This document shows, piece after piece, positions 52,845-64,000 of a stretch of DNA of 64,000 bases. A program made the translations under genes and the position numbers. Within the stretch, counting starts at the first letter, position 1; each line of letters begins with the position of its first letter. The stretch comes from Amyelois transitella (Eukaryota > Arthropoda > Insecta > Lepidoptera > Pyralidae): contig NC_083512.1 in NCBI RefSeq assembly GCF_032362555.1, positions 8,358,001-8,422,000 of the forward strand, read 5' to 3'. The notes beneath the pieces were generated by a model. It saw nothing but the letters and a program-made list of their open reading frames with translations. It did no database searches and had not been told where the DNA came from.

Positions 52845-55570
52845 GTAGTAATAGAAAACATGCTTTGACATTTTCTTCCAGAATTGACGTGCCTTGTTGG
52901 TGAAAATTTTATTATATCCTTTGACTAATCATGTACTCAACATGTGTTCCTTGAGCTACCTGAATGGTGGTTATTCGTCGGCGGTAGCAGGGACCTTCTA
53001 TTTATCAACCTGGGTGCATGTTAAACAAGGACGGTCTGTCTCGTGAAGTTTCAATCGTCTCCGAAGAAATCATAGAGTTGTTAGAAATGATAGAATAGTC
53101 CGAACGAAAGAAAGTTTTATAAATATTTTCTGCAAAAGATGCCCAAATAAATCAATGGAAAAAACATTACTGTCTGTCGAACAAAGAATAATTTTATTTT
53201 AATTCAACTCTTTGTCGGCGAACAGTAAAACCCTAAGAACATGAAACCGCAATTTTCATAAAATTGAAAGGAGGCACCGACTCGCCGTAAAATTATGTTC
53301 TGAGATGTGATGTGACACGTAGTCGTTCGTGGCATAAAATATTATCACATAAATATACCTACATGTTTGACAATATACGAGTATGTAGACATGTCAATAG
53401 AATTTAAATTCGATTCGACTATTGATCGACTATTGGCTCTACTATAAGGATTAAAGATTCACTCCCGTGAGAATATCCAGCCAGAAAAACATAGCCTTTG
53501 CTCCTGTAGACTCCTCATAGGCTCAGAAGTTTTTGTTCATCGTTTGTTCAATTTGGATCTCATAGATCGTTTTTTTAAATAATGATACAATTATTATTCC
53601 ATATTTGATTCCTCTAAAATAGTTTAAAAACCGGTTGAGTAAACTATATTTATTATGTACCTGTTTTAGTGCCTCCTTTCGTAAATTTATGCAAACCTTA
53701 CTCTCTCGGCGTCCGGAATGTTTTATACGTGACGTAGTTTCTAGGGGAAAATAGTCTATTTAAGTCATAAAGGTATATTATACTATATTTTTATCAAATT
53801 TGATTTACATAAGTGTTGTAGATTTTGAAAAAAAAATCTCCTCTCTTTTCAATATCAGCATGAAAATAATGGCAAATATTTTCGCTCTGAATCAGACTCT
53901 CAGCGGGTTCAAAGTGGAGTGAACCCAACAAAGACTCCTTTGCGCCTGTAATTAGCGCCCGATTTGTAAGAGATACTGACCAAATGGACGAAATTAACAT
54001 TAATGATCTTTTTATTTGCCGACTGTATCTTACAGCTCTTGGCGAACAAATGTTCGGAGAAAATATACAAGGCAATAAAGTAAATATAGACGTTGTTCAG
54101 AGTTTAAATCTCTCTTCATGTTGCCTCTCAGTATTTTTTAAGGAAGGAGGTTGCCTCTATGAATGCTTTTCACATTTCACTGTTCTGCTTGTCAGGTTCT
54201 TTGTCACTAGTCGTAAATGAAGTGTCTACAACCAAGCGGCAGTTGTATTTTTTGCTTACACTTAGTCCGATCTTCGCTATACTCAGTTGTAAGTCTATTG
54301 GCTTACTCATCATCTTTCGTGACGTCAAGTCGAATTACGTTGTCCAGCTCTTCAAATTACCATAACTGAAAATCCAAACTTTAAAGTTACCTTTGACTGT
54401 ACCCCTTCTAATTTATATACTCGTAAAATGAGTTTTTCTTGCTGTTTGGGTGTTCAAAAGTAATATAAATATAATCCTTTAATTCGGCATTTTAGAAAAT
54501 CTCAGAACATTCTTATAAAGAAAGAAATTTTACCTTTTCACTTTTAATCATACGTCTCAATCTAAGATAAATATTGTAGTATACGTGTTTGTTATAACAA
54601 TTGCATGTTTATCTAGGTATTAAAGTCATTGTCTTGGTACATTGTAATGCATAAACAATTACTCTTAACTTCATTCTGGTTTTCTAGACTTTCTCATTAT
54701 CCTTTATACTCCATAAGATAAATGAATTTCTTGTTTGGCTTATTAATCTGTTACTATCTTTGAATTTTGATTCCATCTGTTGGCCATGCAGCTACACGCC
54801 GTTTTAGAATCTTGTGACCCTCAATATGACGATTATATGGGAAATTAAATAAAATTGAAGGGAGGGAGAAAAGAAGGCAAGAGAAGCGCACTGCTCCCGC
54901 GATTCAGCTCGTATAAACCTATCAATCTATCAATCCCGCACGGGATAAAATATTTTTCGTGGAAAGAAGAAAACTACAGGACTATTGCATACAAAAGCTA
55001 GTATTATCGTTGCATGACTCACGCAGTGCTAAAGGTTTAAAACGATAAATCTTTGTCTTATCAATTTGCACATGTGTTTATGCGAAGGCAAATCCTTTGT
55101 GTGTTTTTGTATTAAGTATAATAAATGATAATATAATTTGCGTAAAATTGTAATCTGACAGAAGCTATTACATTTTTTACCCTGGTGTTGTAACAGGATA
55201 TAAAAAGTTTAAAAAATTGGTCTTATATACATAGATGCTAGTAAAATTATTTGTAATGTCAGAAAATTTACAAATGAAACGTTCATCTTGAAAATCATTT
55301 CTATTTGCGATACGTTTTGCTTAAAAGGTAAAAAAAGATTATATTTTTTTGTTATTTCCTTCGTTTAGTCACCTACAAAACATACGTACCTAATGCAGGT
55401 TATAAACAAAAGTTTTATTTATACTTAGTTCATTAACATTTTCTTTAGTTTGATTATATCTATTTAAATTCAAAAAGTTGTGCAAACATTTTCTGAAATA
55501 AAACCACTTGTGTAATTAAGTTTTAGAGGCAAAAGATTTGTTTTTAACGAAATTCTCACAAATTGCTTAG
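52845..55570. other. Probable ADAMTS intron, nothing recognised
   Basis: AT-rich with short chance open frames on both strands. I looked for the exon that should continue the zinc motif and found none. Confidence 0.4.
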
Positions 55571-55574
55571 ATAA

Positions 55575-55818
55575 TCTATACTAATATTATAAAGCTGAAG
55601 AGTTCGTTTGTTTGAACGCGCTAATCTCAGGAACTACTGGTTCGAATTGAAAAATTCTTTTTGTATTGAATATACCATTTATCGAGGAAGGCTTTAGGCT
55701 ATATAACATCACGCTGCAACTATTAATCATCCTTGAGCGCTTCAATTATGCCCAAAATAATAGTTATTTTGGGCATTATTGAAGCCCTCTACCCGGACGA
55801 AGTCGCGGGCACAGCTAG
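55575..55818 (+). mobile_element. Helitron-like element, family D copy
   Basis: It starts ATACTAATATTATAAAGCTG, continues AACGCGCTAATCTCAGGAAC and AGGAAGGCTTTAGGCTATAT, and ends CGGACGAAGTCGCGGGCACA, GCTAG before T. A strong hairpin (55740-55784, about 20-bp arms, GCCCAAAATAA / TTATTTTGGGC) lies 34 bp before the CTAG end, where Helitrons carry their terminal hairpin. Confidence 0.75.
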
Positions 55819-56280
55819 TTAATTGAATAAATCCAACACCAGAATAAAGAGGTTGTAAACGTACCTACCTACCTTTATCTTAGATTATAATGATTTAAAA
55901 ACAAACAATCTGTTCATTCGTCTTTAGAAAATCTTAATAATTTTCAATAATGATTCCAAAACATCTCGGATTTGTTATAATTAGAACTTAAACCGCGCAA
56001 GTCGCTGCTATAAAAATAAATCTGAAATAAATTTTGATATATCGTGATGTCACGCATCCATTTATTTTTATTGCATAAGACAAATGTCCATGGCTGAATA
56101 GAGTGATGTATCTTGTGTGAGATTAGTGCAATGTTTGTTCGGTGGAAATTAAGACCCTTAATATCGGGTCGCAGATTTATTGAAGTTTTACAGAAAATGA
56201 TGAAATTTTACAATCTTTCAACCACTTTTTAGTGTTTAATACCTTCAGTTGCTTGATTTCGTACTATCTCTATTCTACTG

Positions 56281-56327
56281 GCTGTGTGTGAGGTCTTATG
56301 TACGATACATAAAACCTCACACACAGC
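56281..56327. repeat. Hairpin, 22-bp arms, 3-nt loop
   Basis: GCTGTGTGTGAGGTCTTATG TA pairs with 56306-56327 with a single mismatch around CGA. Non-coding. Origin unknown. Confidence 0.9.
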
Positions 56328-56492
56328 GAAATTAAATTTGCTGAAAAGGGAATACTTACGTACATACCTCCTACATATACATTAGATTGTGCCTCTTTGC
56401 GCACAGTAGCCAGAGACAAAATTTTTCCACTTATTATTATTCGTTTGTGTTGACGTTGTTTAAAAAAAATGAAATATTTTGTTCCGACACAT

Positions 56493-57368
56493 ATCTATAC
56501 TAATATTATAAAGCTGAAGAGTTTGTTTTGTTTGTTTGTTTGTTTGTTTGTTTGTTTAAACGCGCTAATCTCAGAAACTACTGAACCGATTTGAATAATT
56601 CTTTCACTGTTAGATAGTCTATTTATCAAGGAAGGCTATAGGCTACATTTTATCCCGGATTTCCTACGGGAAACGTCAACAATGCAGGTGAAAGTTGAAT
56701 GAGTCGGCCATCTGCGAGCTTTCCACGCGAACGCTGCGCAAACCAACAAAGATATAGTAAAACAATGTACTAAAGATGTGAAGTACTCATTTTTTGCCAC
56801 AAAAAAGTCCGCGAGAGCATATATCTATCTCTTAAGGTTTACTTACAATAACCACTTTTATGTTCATTTTTTAAGATTAATTTTTTATTATAAATATAAG
56901 TTATTTTAAAACCAATTTTCTTTAATCCTTATCCAAATAAATATGTTTATTACTTTCGGCTTTTCATGTAGACTAAAATTGCCATTTACAGTATATAAAT
57001 CAGACGAATAGGTTTTGAGATATAGTCGTTATAAGCAATTTGCAGCGAAACATTTAATACGGCGAACCAGCGTTCTTTCTAATACGCGTGACCGCCTGTC
57101 AAAAATCGGACCAGTAGTTTTGGAGATATATGCTAACATTGGTTTGCACAAACAAACACACAAACGCACAACCTCTCACCCTAAACTCATATAAACTAAA
57201 CTCTTATACGGTCTCCGTTCGGTCGCGGGTAATGATGTGAGCCAAGTCGCCGCCAAGTCGCATAACAATTAGCAGCTATAATTGATAAAGCCGAGGAGGA
57301 TGTTTGCAAAAATAAATATGATGCCCAAAATAACTATTCCACGCGGACGAAGTCGCGGGCACAGCTAG
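56493..57368 (+). mobile_element. Helitron-like element, longer family D copy
   Basis: The ends match 55575-55818: ATACTAATATTATAAAGCTG, then AACGCGCTAATCTCAGAAAC, CTACTGAACCGATTTGAATA and AAGGAAGGCTATAGGCTACA. It ends GCGGACGAAGTCGCGGGCAC, AGCTAG before T. It is 876 bp against 244 bp for the other copy, so the middle holds about 600 bp absent from it. A (TTTG)n run of seven units is at 56523-56556. Confidence 0.7.
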
Positions 57369-57378
57369 TATTTAAATA

Positions 57379-57655
57379 TACCGTGTGGTTCCCGACACTT
57401 AAGAATAAGACTACTCCATATCTTTTCCATGGAAGTCGTAAAAAGCAACTAAGGGAAAGGCTTATAAACTTGGGATTATTCTTGTAGGCAATAGGCTTGC
57501 AACCTGTCGCTATAAGAATCTCAATTTCACAGATCTTAAGTTAAACAGCAAAACGTGACCTTTCAGTCTTTTTAAGACTGTGATTGGTAGACTCAGTCTG
57601 CTCTGCAAGGATGTATTTATATTTATGTTACATACATATATTTGATTATGCTGGT
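57379..57655 (+). repeat. SINE-like family A copy
   Basis: Starts CCGTGTGGTTCCCGACACTT only 11 bases after the CTAG end of the preceding Helitron-like element. It holds GGAAGTCGTAAAAAGCAACT, GGCAATAGGCTTGCAACCTG and AACGTGACCTTTCAGTC, with a degenerate tail. Confidence 0.8.
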
Positions 57656-57659
57656 GTTA

Positions 57660-58793
57660 TGTACGCGCAATTGCAGTATTTATGGCTAGCCGTCAGTACA
57701 TCTCCGATGATATGTTGTACATCAGAAATGTACGAAAATAGTGCTTCGATATTTTAAGAGGCATTCCTTTCAAATCTATAACATATTTTCGTATCAAGAG
57801 TTGTATTTGAAAATAGAGAGTTGCGAGAGAATAATCAAAAACTAAAAAAAAAATCTAAAAATAAGACACTCGTTCCCTCTAACTACAAAATTTAAGTCAA
57901 CCACAGATAGAGAATTCTTGCATATTATATAACCTTGTTTTACTAACAGGTAAAACCATGATAAGCAAGAGAGGTTTGAACCAAGTCAAAAATTACGTTA
58001 AAAGTTCTCGGTTAGAGATAGTTATTAGATAGAGATTGTAGGTATAATTTGTTCACTTTAGGGCAGATTGATTTGACAAGAGAAAGGTTCACAAAACAAA
58101 AGTTAAACATTTCTTATATGTTACTTGAAAAAAAGAAACATTATTAATGCTTTAATGAAAAATGTAGCAAAGATTCAAATCAAGTCATATTAGCGTAGCT
58201 CCTCAGAAACTCTGATGTCTCAGAGGTATTCGAACAGATGATGACGGCGGCGTCGCGGCGCCGATGTCAACGTAATAGAACTGTCAACGCGCAACACTTG
58301 AACAAATCTCATCTAACGCTGCGTTCACACTTCACATGCGAATGTGACAAACAGACACGCATTTTATCCTGTTTTCATTTATAATATTTGATTTTTATTC
58401 GATACTCCTATCATAAAAATCAGAATCATGTATAGATTTCTATGACTCCTTAAAAAATCAGATGGTAGACGCACGCGACTTAGTTTTTTAACATAGGTAC
58501 TACGTACGTCTTATTTCTCACTTCGCAGTATTACAGTAAAAATATATATTTTAATTTTTTCATACAACACTTTTAATTACGTCGTTGAAAATTAAGATTC
58601 GCAGAAAACCTTGAGTTACATTTTAATTAAAATACGTGCACTCAACATAAAGCTTGCCTTTGATGAACTAATTACGGTAGTCGGTTGTGTAAAAAAAAAT
58701 CAGCAATTTAATATTTTTATTATTTATTTATTTAATATTTATGATTATGAAGTTTTACGGTTACAGACGCAACGAATATATTCGTGTAGATAA
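57660..58793. other. Intergenic or intron, GC-rich patch at 58225-58320
   Basis: AT-rich except for a CpG-rich patch (GACGGCGGCGTCGCGGCGCC). This could be the promoter of the candidate exon at 58794. No open frame supported. Confidence 0.35.
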
Positions 58794-58936
58794 ATGGACC
58801 GAAGTAAACATAACTTACGGGGTAAAAACGATTCCCTTAAAAATTTGAAAGATAACACAGAAATTGAATGTATTATATCTACTAAATTATCGGAATTTGA
58901 TTTGACTAACAGCAGCAGCAGCAGTACGCAAATAAG
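58794..58936 (+). CDS. Candidate first coding exon of an unknown gene
   Basis: From ATG in a good context (GATAAATGG) an open frame of 47 codons plus two bases reaches a GT donor (AATAAG|GTAATG). The product is polar (MDRSKHNLRGKND start) and ends in a five-serine run (LTNSSSSSTQIR) encoded by an AGC repeat. I recognise no domain. A CpG-rich patch lies 500 bp upstream. If real, the rest of the gene is off the right edge or in unseen exons. It would then lie inside, or after, the ADAMTS gene on the same strand. The evidence is only start context plus donor. Confidence 0.25.
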
Positions 58937-58939
58937 GTA

Positions 58940-61340
58940 ATGGTTTAATCCTTACACAAAATCCAAACTTTATGACTTGAACTGAACATACTACATTTGC
59001 TTTCGCTCAAAACAGTATTTCAATTTAGGTATCCTAAAATAAACATTTAACTGTTTCCAAACGGCGCGGGCGCGCCTCGTGTGTGACCTTTGACGTGCGT
59101 TGCCCCACAACACAAATGCGTGTACTTTCCGGTCATCTGTCACCGTTTTAAACAAGGGTACCAAGGGCGGGTTGGAGTTCCTCTTTAGGCCGATTATTTT
59201 TAACTCTCCTCAAGGTCGTGCCTTTGAAACAAACTCAAATGTGACCATGTGTAAATTGCATATTTTTGTCAATGATATTTTTTTTAATAGATCAGCTGTA
59301 CGTTGAACATGGTTGGTTGGCAGCCAAATGAGGACTTTTTTGAGGTAGAAAAATAACTAAACACTGCTCTTAGAAAAACAGTATAACCATTTATTTTAGT
59401 TTAATAATCATTTAGTGAAGTCTGATACGAAAATATATGTACGGATGCTGGATATACGCAAACGGCTAAGCAATAGTTGTTTAGAATGAAGAGAATTTTT
59501 GTTTGAAATAGAATTGGAAATATTTATAAATAATCAATACAGATATAAAATCTTTGCATTCAGAAAGTCGCTAGCTTAACTATTTCAGTAGTAGCATTCA
59601 AACTGGAAAGATTTATATTTGCCTCTGACTGTACTTGTACAAATACAATTTCATAAAATGTGACACAAAACTTGTTTTTAAGAATAAAGGTGCTAATTAT
59701 TACAATATGAACTAAGTACAGTACACCCCAAAGATAGTTATTCCTACGTATCGTGTTGCATTCGGTTAGTTATCATCACCTTCTTAAATGGCTTTGAAAC
59801 TGATATTCCAATAGAAGACATACTATGTCATACTTTATTATTCATTTGTTTATGTTTTATATGTTTTCCTTTTGATATGTTATAGTGTTTTACTTACTTA
59901 CCATGGATTATACATGTTAACCGTTTATATCTTCAGTCAATTTATAAATTACTTATATCACTATAATGAACTCTTAGAAAGAACACAGGTTTAAACGTTG
60001 AAATAATTTTAATTTTTATTACTATAAATAGAAACGGGAGAAATCACGCAGAGACTTCTAATAAACATTTTTTTTCTAATGTATGTATCTATGTACATAA
60101 AGCAAAATTATACAGGAATCATGCCAAGTGGTTTGTAATCTTTGCCTACCTCTCCTTTATTTTCGTTTTTGTTTTTTTTTTGTTTAGACTAAATAAATTA
60201 AGAAACGTAATAATGCACTACATCCCTATTTAAATCTATAGTCTAAAGCATATCCTTTACAGCTATGGAATATCAACCTAAAGCCACCATTTATCGCCAC
60301 CTTTTACGTCCTAAGGTCGCCCATATGCGGTCATGTTTACTGCTCTCCCAGATAGCACGGACAGTCACACAGACTGATTTACGATATATATGGAAGGTTA
60401 TCTGACCCACCTAATTGTTTGTAGTAACATTATAAAGATAGCGCTTGAATCTGGTTGCACTTTGCATAAATTTGAAATATGTTAGGATTTTTTTAATAAT
60501 TTCGTAGCGAATTGTGTATTTCTTAGAGAGCGTATGGGATAGAAGATAGCGCATTTTAATGAGTTATTCTACTATAAACACACAGACATTATGGCCACAG
60601 ATATACATAGAATTATTCTGTGATCACGTTTTTTCCGTAGGAGTTAGCAAAGACTACATCTATTCACGATCCCTTCAAAAATTTTTTTGCTTCGTCCACA
60701 TTCATCAATATTTACAATGTATTATAATTACAATAAAATGAAGATCTTCTTACAAGTCAATACCTATAGAAGTGAATGACTATTCTTATGTAGGTACTTA
60801 GATTTCATTTAACGTTGAAGGAAATTACGTCCATTTTAATCCGGAAATGATGTATTTGCGTCCATAAAACGATTAAACCTTTTTTTTCCTTTTTCAACTA
60901 GTGCTGTTTGATAGGAGAAATATTGCAAAAGACCCATCGATTTTTCATCACATTTCATATACGTGTAGTGTTATTTGGTATAACTTGAAAAATATTCATG
61001 AAATAAATTAAATACTTACAAAAATGAATAATTTACGTTCAAATATCTATTACTATTACTATCTATACTATTCTATAAGATAACTGTTATCAAAATAAAT
61101 AACATATATCAGCTCGGAAAGCTGTGTTTAAACTGAATCGTTGTAGTAAATATTGGTTAATTTCCTTGTATGTTCATTGTTTATCAAGACCTCCCTACGG
61201 GCGAATTAATTAATGCTAGCAAACGAAGTTAATTGCGTGTGAGAAGAAAACGTACATGCCATAGAATTCGGAATAATAAAATACTGTAGAAGTGGATATT
61301 AATTGTCACCATCAGTCACTATGACGTGTTCATATACTCA
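58940..61340. other. Unassigned AT-rich stretch
   Basis: No supported gene, RNA gene or repeat. A short CpG-rich spot at 59064-59105 has no further support. Confidence 0.4.
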
Positions 61341-61343
61341 GAT

Positions 61344-61436
61344 CAAGCCAGCTGAACGATGGCTTTTTGTCTTCTCAAAACTTGTTGGATTTGTCAACGC
61401 CGTGAGAGATAAAGATGTCACATACGATGTGCATGT
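61344..61436 (+). repeat. Old SINE-like family A tail
   Basis: AGCCAGCTGAACGATGGC, AACTTGTTGGATTTGTCAAC and GCCGTGAGAGATAAAGATGT follow the family order but are diverged. Confidence 0.45.
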
Positions 61437-61959
61437 GTTTTCAGATTGCATCTGAATTCTGTATTATTTAAAGCTTAACAACTGTACAAAAACTGCAAAC
61501 TTTGCAGAACAACACAACATTTCGAATACAATATGGCATTTCTATTATTTGATACTATTCAGATGTGTAATGGTTCACGCAGTGCTGCTTAATTTGTCGT
61601 TGTCAGCAATGTGATGGAATGTGACCTTTATAAATTGAGGATTTCGGATGTTTATTACCAGTAATAGGAATCATTAAGAAGCCTGCACATTACAATTTAA
61701 TGTTTAACCATAATCCAAGATTGGTTGCCATTGTATGGTTGAAAAAATAGGATAGGAGTCGCTTCGTATAAAAACTTGGCTTAGCAGGACCATGATCGCC
61801 ATACCAGATACATAAGCCATCAGGACCGCGTCTGAAGGCCAATGTCCATTTATCTTGAGGTTTCCTCAATTCTCTGAATAGTAGTTTTTATCAACCATAT
61901 TCTGGATTGCGTAACTCAGGGAACTCACCTGACTTATGCAACCTTTGCTGAGAAACCTA

Positions 61960-62290
61960 ATCCATTTATCCTCTCAACGGCCCAACTGATTGGATCATGG
62001 TTAAGAGCTGCACTAAATCCTCTTCATACTCTTGGCATTAATTTTGGTAAAATATGTCTAAAAAGAAGCTCGGAATGTTACTATGACCATGATCCTGGAT
62101 TGGGTCAGGTTTTTACACGAAGCAGCTCCCGTCTCTCCTTTGCAGGGGAACCTCACCTATATTGGATCATGGTAAAAACTGCACTAAATAAACATTCCTA
62201 TTCCTTAATCGTCTTTTACGCATCCTTGGAAAAAGGAGTGGGAGAGAGTGGTCCTATTCTAAAGTGCCGAAAACCATGCGGCATGCTTCA
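61960..62290 (+). repeat. Family B repeat followed by reversed family A head
   Basis: Bases 61960-62180 carry ATTGGATCATGGTTAAGAGC twice-over style blocks (TGGATCATGGT at 61992 and 62164), GATCCTGGATTGGGTCAGGT and TTTACACGAAGCAGCTCCCG. Bases 62205-62285 are the reverse complement of a family A head (TGGTCCTATTCTAAAGTGCC, GAAAACCATGCGGCAT). Confidence 0.5.
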
Positions 62291-62939
62291 TGAGGCCGAG
62301 AGTGAATGCCTACTCGTATGTTTATGTTCGGTTACGTTAATGCTCCGTAAGTAAACATCATTTTCTGTGATGCTCCATTAATTCGCCTGCTCAGTCTACA
62401 GTGATATCACACGTGTATTTTAACCGACTTCAAAAAGGAAGAAATTCATATTTCTAATTCAACGGTTTTTGTAATATGTTTGTAACGCATTACCAAAATC
62501 GGTTTAAAATCGTTTAGTAATGAAACCATTAGGTACAAACCGAATTTGGTTATTCCTTTTCAATTCAATATGATAATCGTAATTTGGTGAAGTTTCCGTT
62601 TTAACCCAACTTTTAACTTTAAATAATGTTTCTATAAAATTTGTACTTATAAAAAACTTTCGATGTTTAAGAATATATACTAAATTATTTTAGTATCATA
62701 CCTATCTAACTTTATTAAAATAATTACGTGTAAAATGATTTTATGACAACCAGTTAAGGTCGATGTAACCACTATGCACCTAACTCCGAATGTTTCGCTG
62801 TCAATATCAATAAGCAGAGCAAGTGAAGCCATTTAGTTTATTTAGTCGTAGGGTGAATGTACACAAGCGTGCAGTGATACTGAATTTAATGGCCATTTCA
62901 TTGAAAATAACTATCTGTTGTAATATGATGGCATTGTCC

Positions 62940-63159
62940 CAACTAATGCGAAAGTAAGTTTGTTTGTTTGTTTCTAACCTCTTAACGGGTTATTTGCTGA
63001 ATTAACCTTCTTGAAATATTAGGAAAAGAAGGACAAAGACAAACTTAAGTTCCTGTGGGATATGGTAAAAATCTGTATTAATTTGTAAGTGGCGTTAAAT
63101 ACGTATATTTTTGTGGATGGCGCTAAATTTAGCCGGGTGAAGCTGCGGGTAAAAGCTAG
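62940..63159 (+). mobile_element. Helitron-like fragment with CTAG end
   Basis: AACTAATGCGAAAGTAAG start, a (TTTG)n run, and a GCCGGGTGAAGCTGCGGGTA block leading to AGCTAG before T. It also holds a partial repeat of GTGGCGTTAAAT / GATGGCGCTAAAT. Confidence 0.5.
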
Positions 63160-63164
63160 TCATT

Positions 63165-64000
63165 TATAATTTCTAGTGTGTGTATTCTTATAATTTAACG
63201 GGTCAGATTTGGATGCACTATCGTACAAAAATAGATTTAATTTTCAAATCATTAGAGGTTTAGATGAACTTTTGCGCAGACTAGTTGGACCTCCATAGAC
63301 TAATCTTAGCTTCTACGCAAATATTGCGTTAAAGCAAATGCTAAAATAATTAAAAAAAATGAAAAATTATATGATAATGAAACAAGAGCAATATTTTTTG
63401 TTATTTTAATTATATAATAAAATTAAAAATAAATTAATAACAGTCAACGTACCACAACAATGCATTTTCCATACAAAATAATCTTTGAACTTTACATACT
63501 TTTATCAAATCTGCTTTGATTTCCCCACTAACTAGTTTCTAATTAAGACGAAATCAAACGGCTTCCGTCCGTCTTCATTTCGTGTAATTAACAACTACGT
63601 ACTGATTCTGCTTTTGACGGGATTTATACTTTCTTTCCGGGAAAGGCAAATATCATTTATTTATTTAATTTTGTTTTCACAAAAAGCCTATCACCACCAA
63701 CGAAGTGCATGATGTGACAGTTAATTTTTAACAGCATGTAAGATATCTTAAATTCAGTTCAAATTGATCTGGAATTAAGTATAAATAGTAACCTAACAAG
63801 GAAACCTCGGCCGATAGTTCATCGCATATCAATCACATGCGCAGACAGGCCTAATTTCATTGATTAATCACAGTTGGTATCCAATTACATACATCACAAG
63901 CCCGTTAACCGGATTTGTGAGACAGAATAGATTTCAGATCTATTGGTAATATTTTAATGATAAATTTAGGAAGTAACGTAGTACAACGAAGTAAAACATA
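63165..64000. other. Right-edge AT-rich sequence
   Basis: No feature recognised. If the ADAMTS gene continues, this is part of its intron 4. Confidence 0.35.

Noticed and set aside
1-64000. CRISPR arrays, operons, prokaryotic elements or ribosomal RNA
   Set aside because: None seen. Split genes, SINE-like repeats and insect chemoreceptor content show an animal nuclear genome.

Overview
This is a eukaryotic, AT-rich window whose gene models and repeats look lepidopteran, most likely from a moth. Its genes are split by GT-AG introns. It holds an insect 7tm_6 odorant receptor, dense SINE-like repeats, Helitron-like repeats that end in CTAG followed by T, and non-LTR and Ty3/gypsy retrotransposons of insect type. 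I cannot name the species from the sequence alone.

Layout. Bases 1-10,000 hold no gene I can prove. They contain SINE-like and LINE-tail fragments, a 26-bp-armed hairpin at 8358-8438, and a possible minus-strand first exon ending at 827. Bases 10,200-10,700 carry a degenerate tandem repeat of 175-182 bp. Bases 10,766-15,833 are an intact Ty3/gypsy element on the minus strand. Its two LTRs look identical over 372 bp, and gag and pol are joined by a canonical -1 slippery heptamer. The element sits about 220 bp upstream of the start codon of a nine-exon SLC45-type sugar transporter gene (16,056-36,564, plus strand, 593 residues with every splice phase agreeing). The introns of that gene are full of repeats. 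Intron 8 contains a 5.3-kb non-LTR retrotransposon on the minus strand, inserted inside a Helitron-like element and disabled by a deletion in the reverse transcriptase core.

Bases 36,600-43,400 are intergenic and repeat-bearing. An intact nine-exon odorant receptor gene (446 residues) occupies 43,400-47,311. About 340 bp further on is a compact two-exon gene with a TATA box that encodes a 147-residue protein I do not recognise. At 50,293 an ADAMTS-type secreted metalloprotease begins. Four exons, encoding 320 residues, are visible up to its zinc-binding motif. I find no later exon in the remaining 11 kb, so the 3' part probably lies beyond the window. The tail of the window (53-64 kb) holds Helitron-like and SINE-like repeats and one weak candidate first exon at 58,794.

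The four host genes do not form a functional cluster: they are a sugar transporter, a chemoreceptor, an unknown small protein and an extracellular protease. I see no unknown multi-gene system. The most unusual content is the set of layered mobile-element insertions: a young LTR element in a promoter region, a LINE inside a Helitron-like copy inside an intron, and a SINE inside a SINE. There are also small duplications that reproduced an exon (SLC45 exon 1) and a splice acceptor (odorant receptor exon 8).
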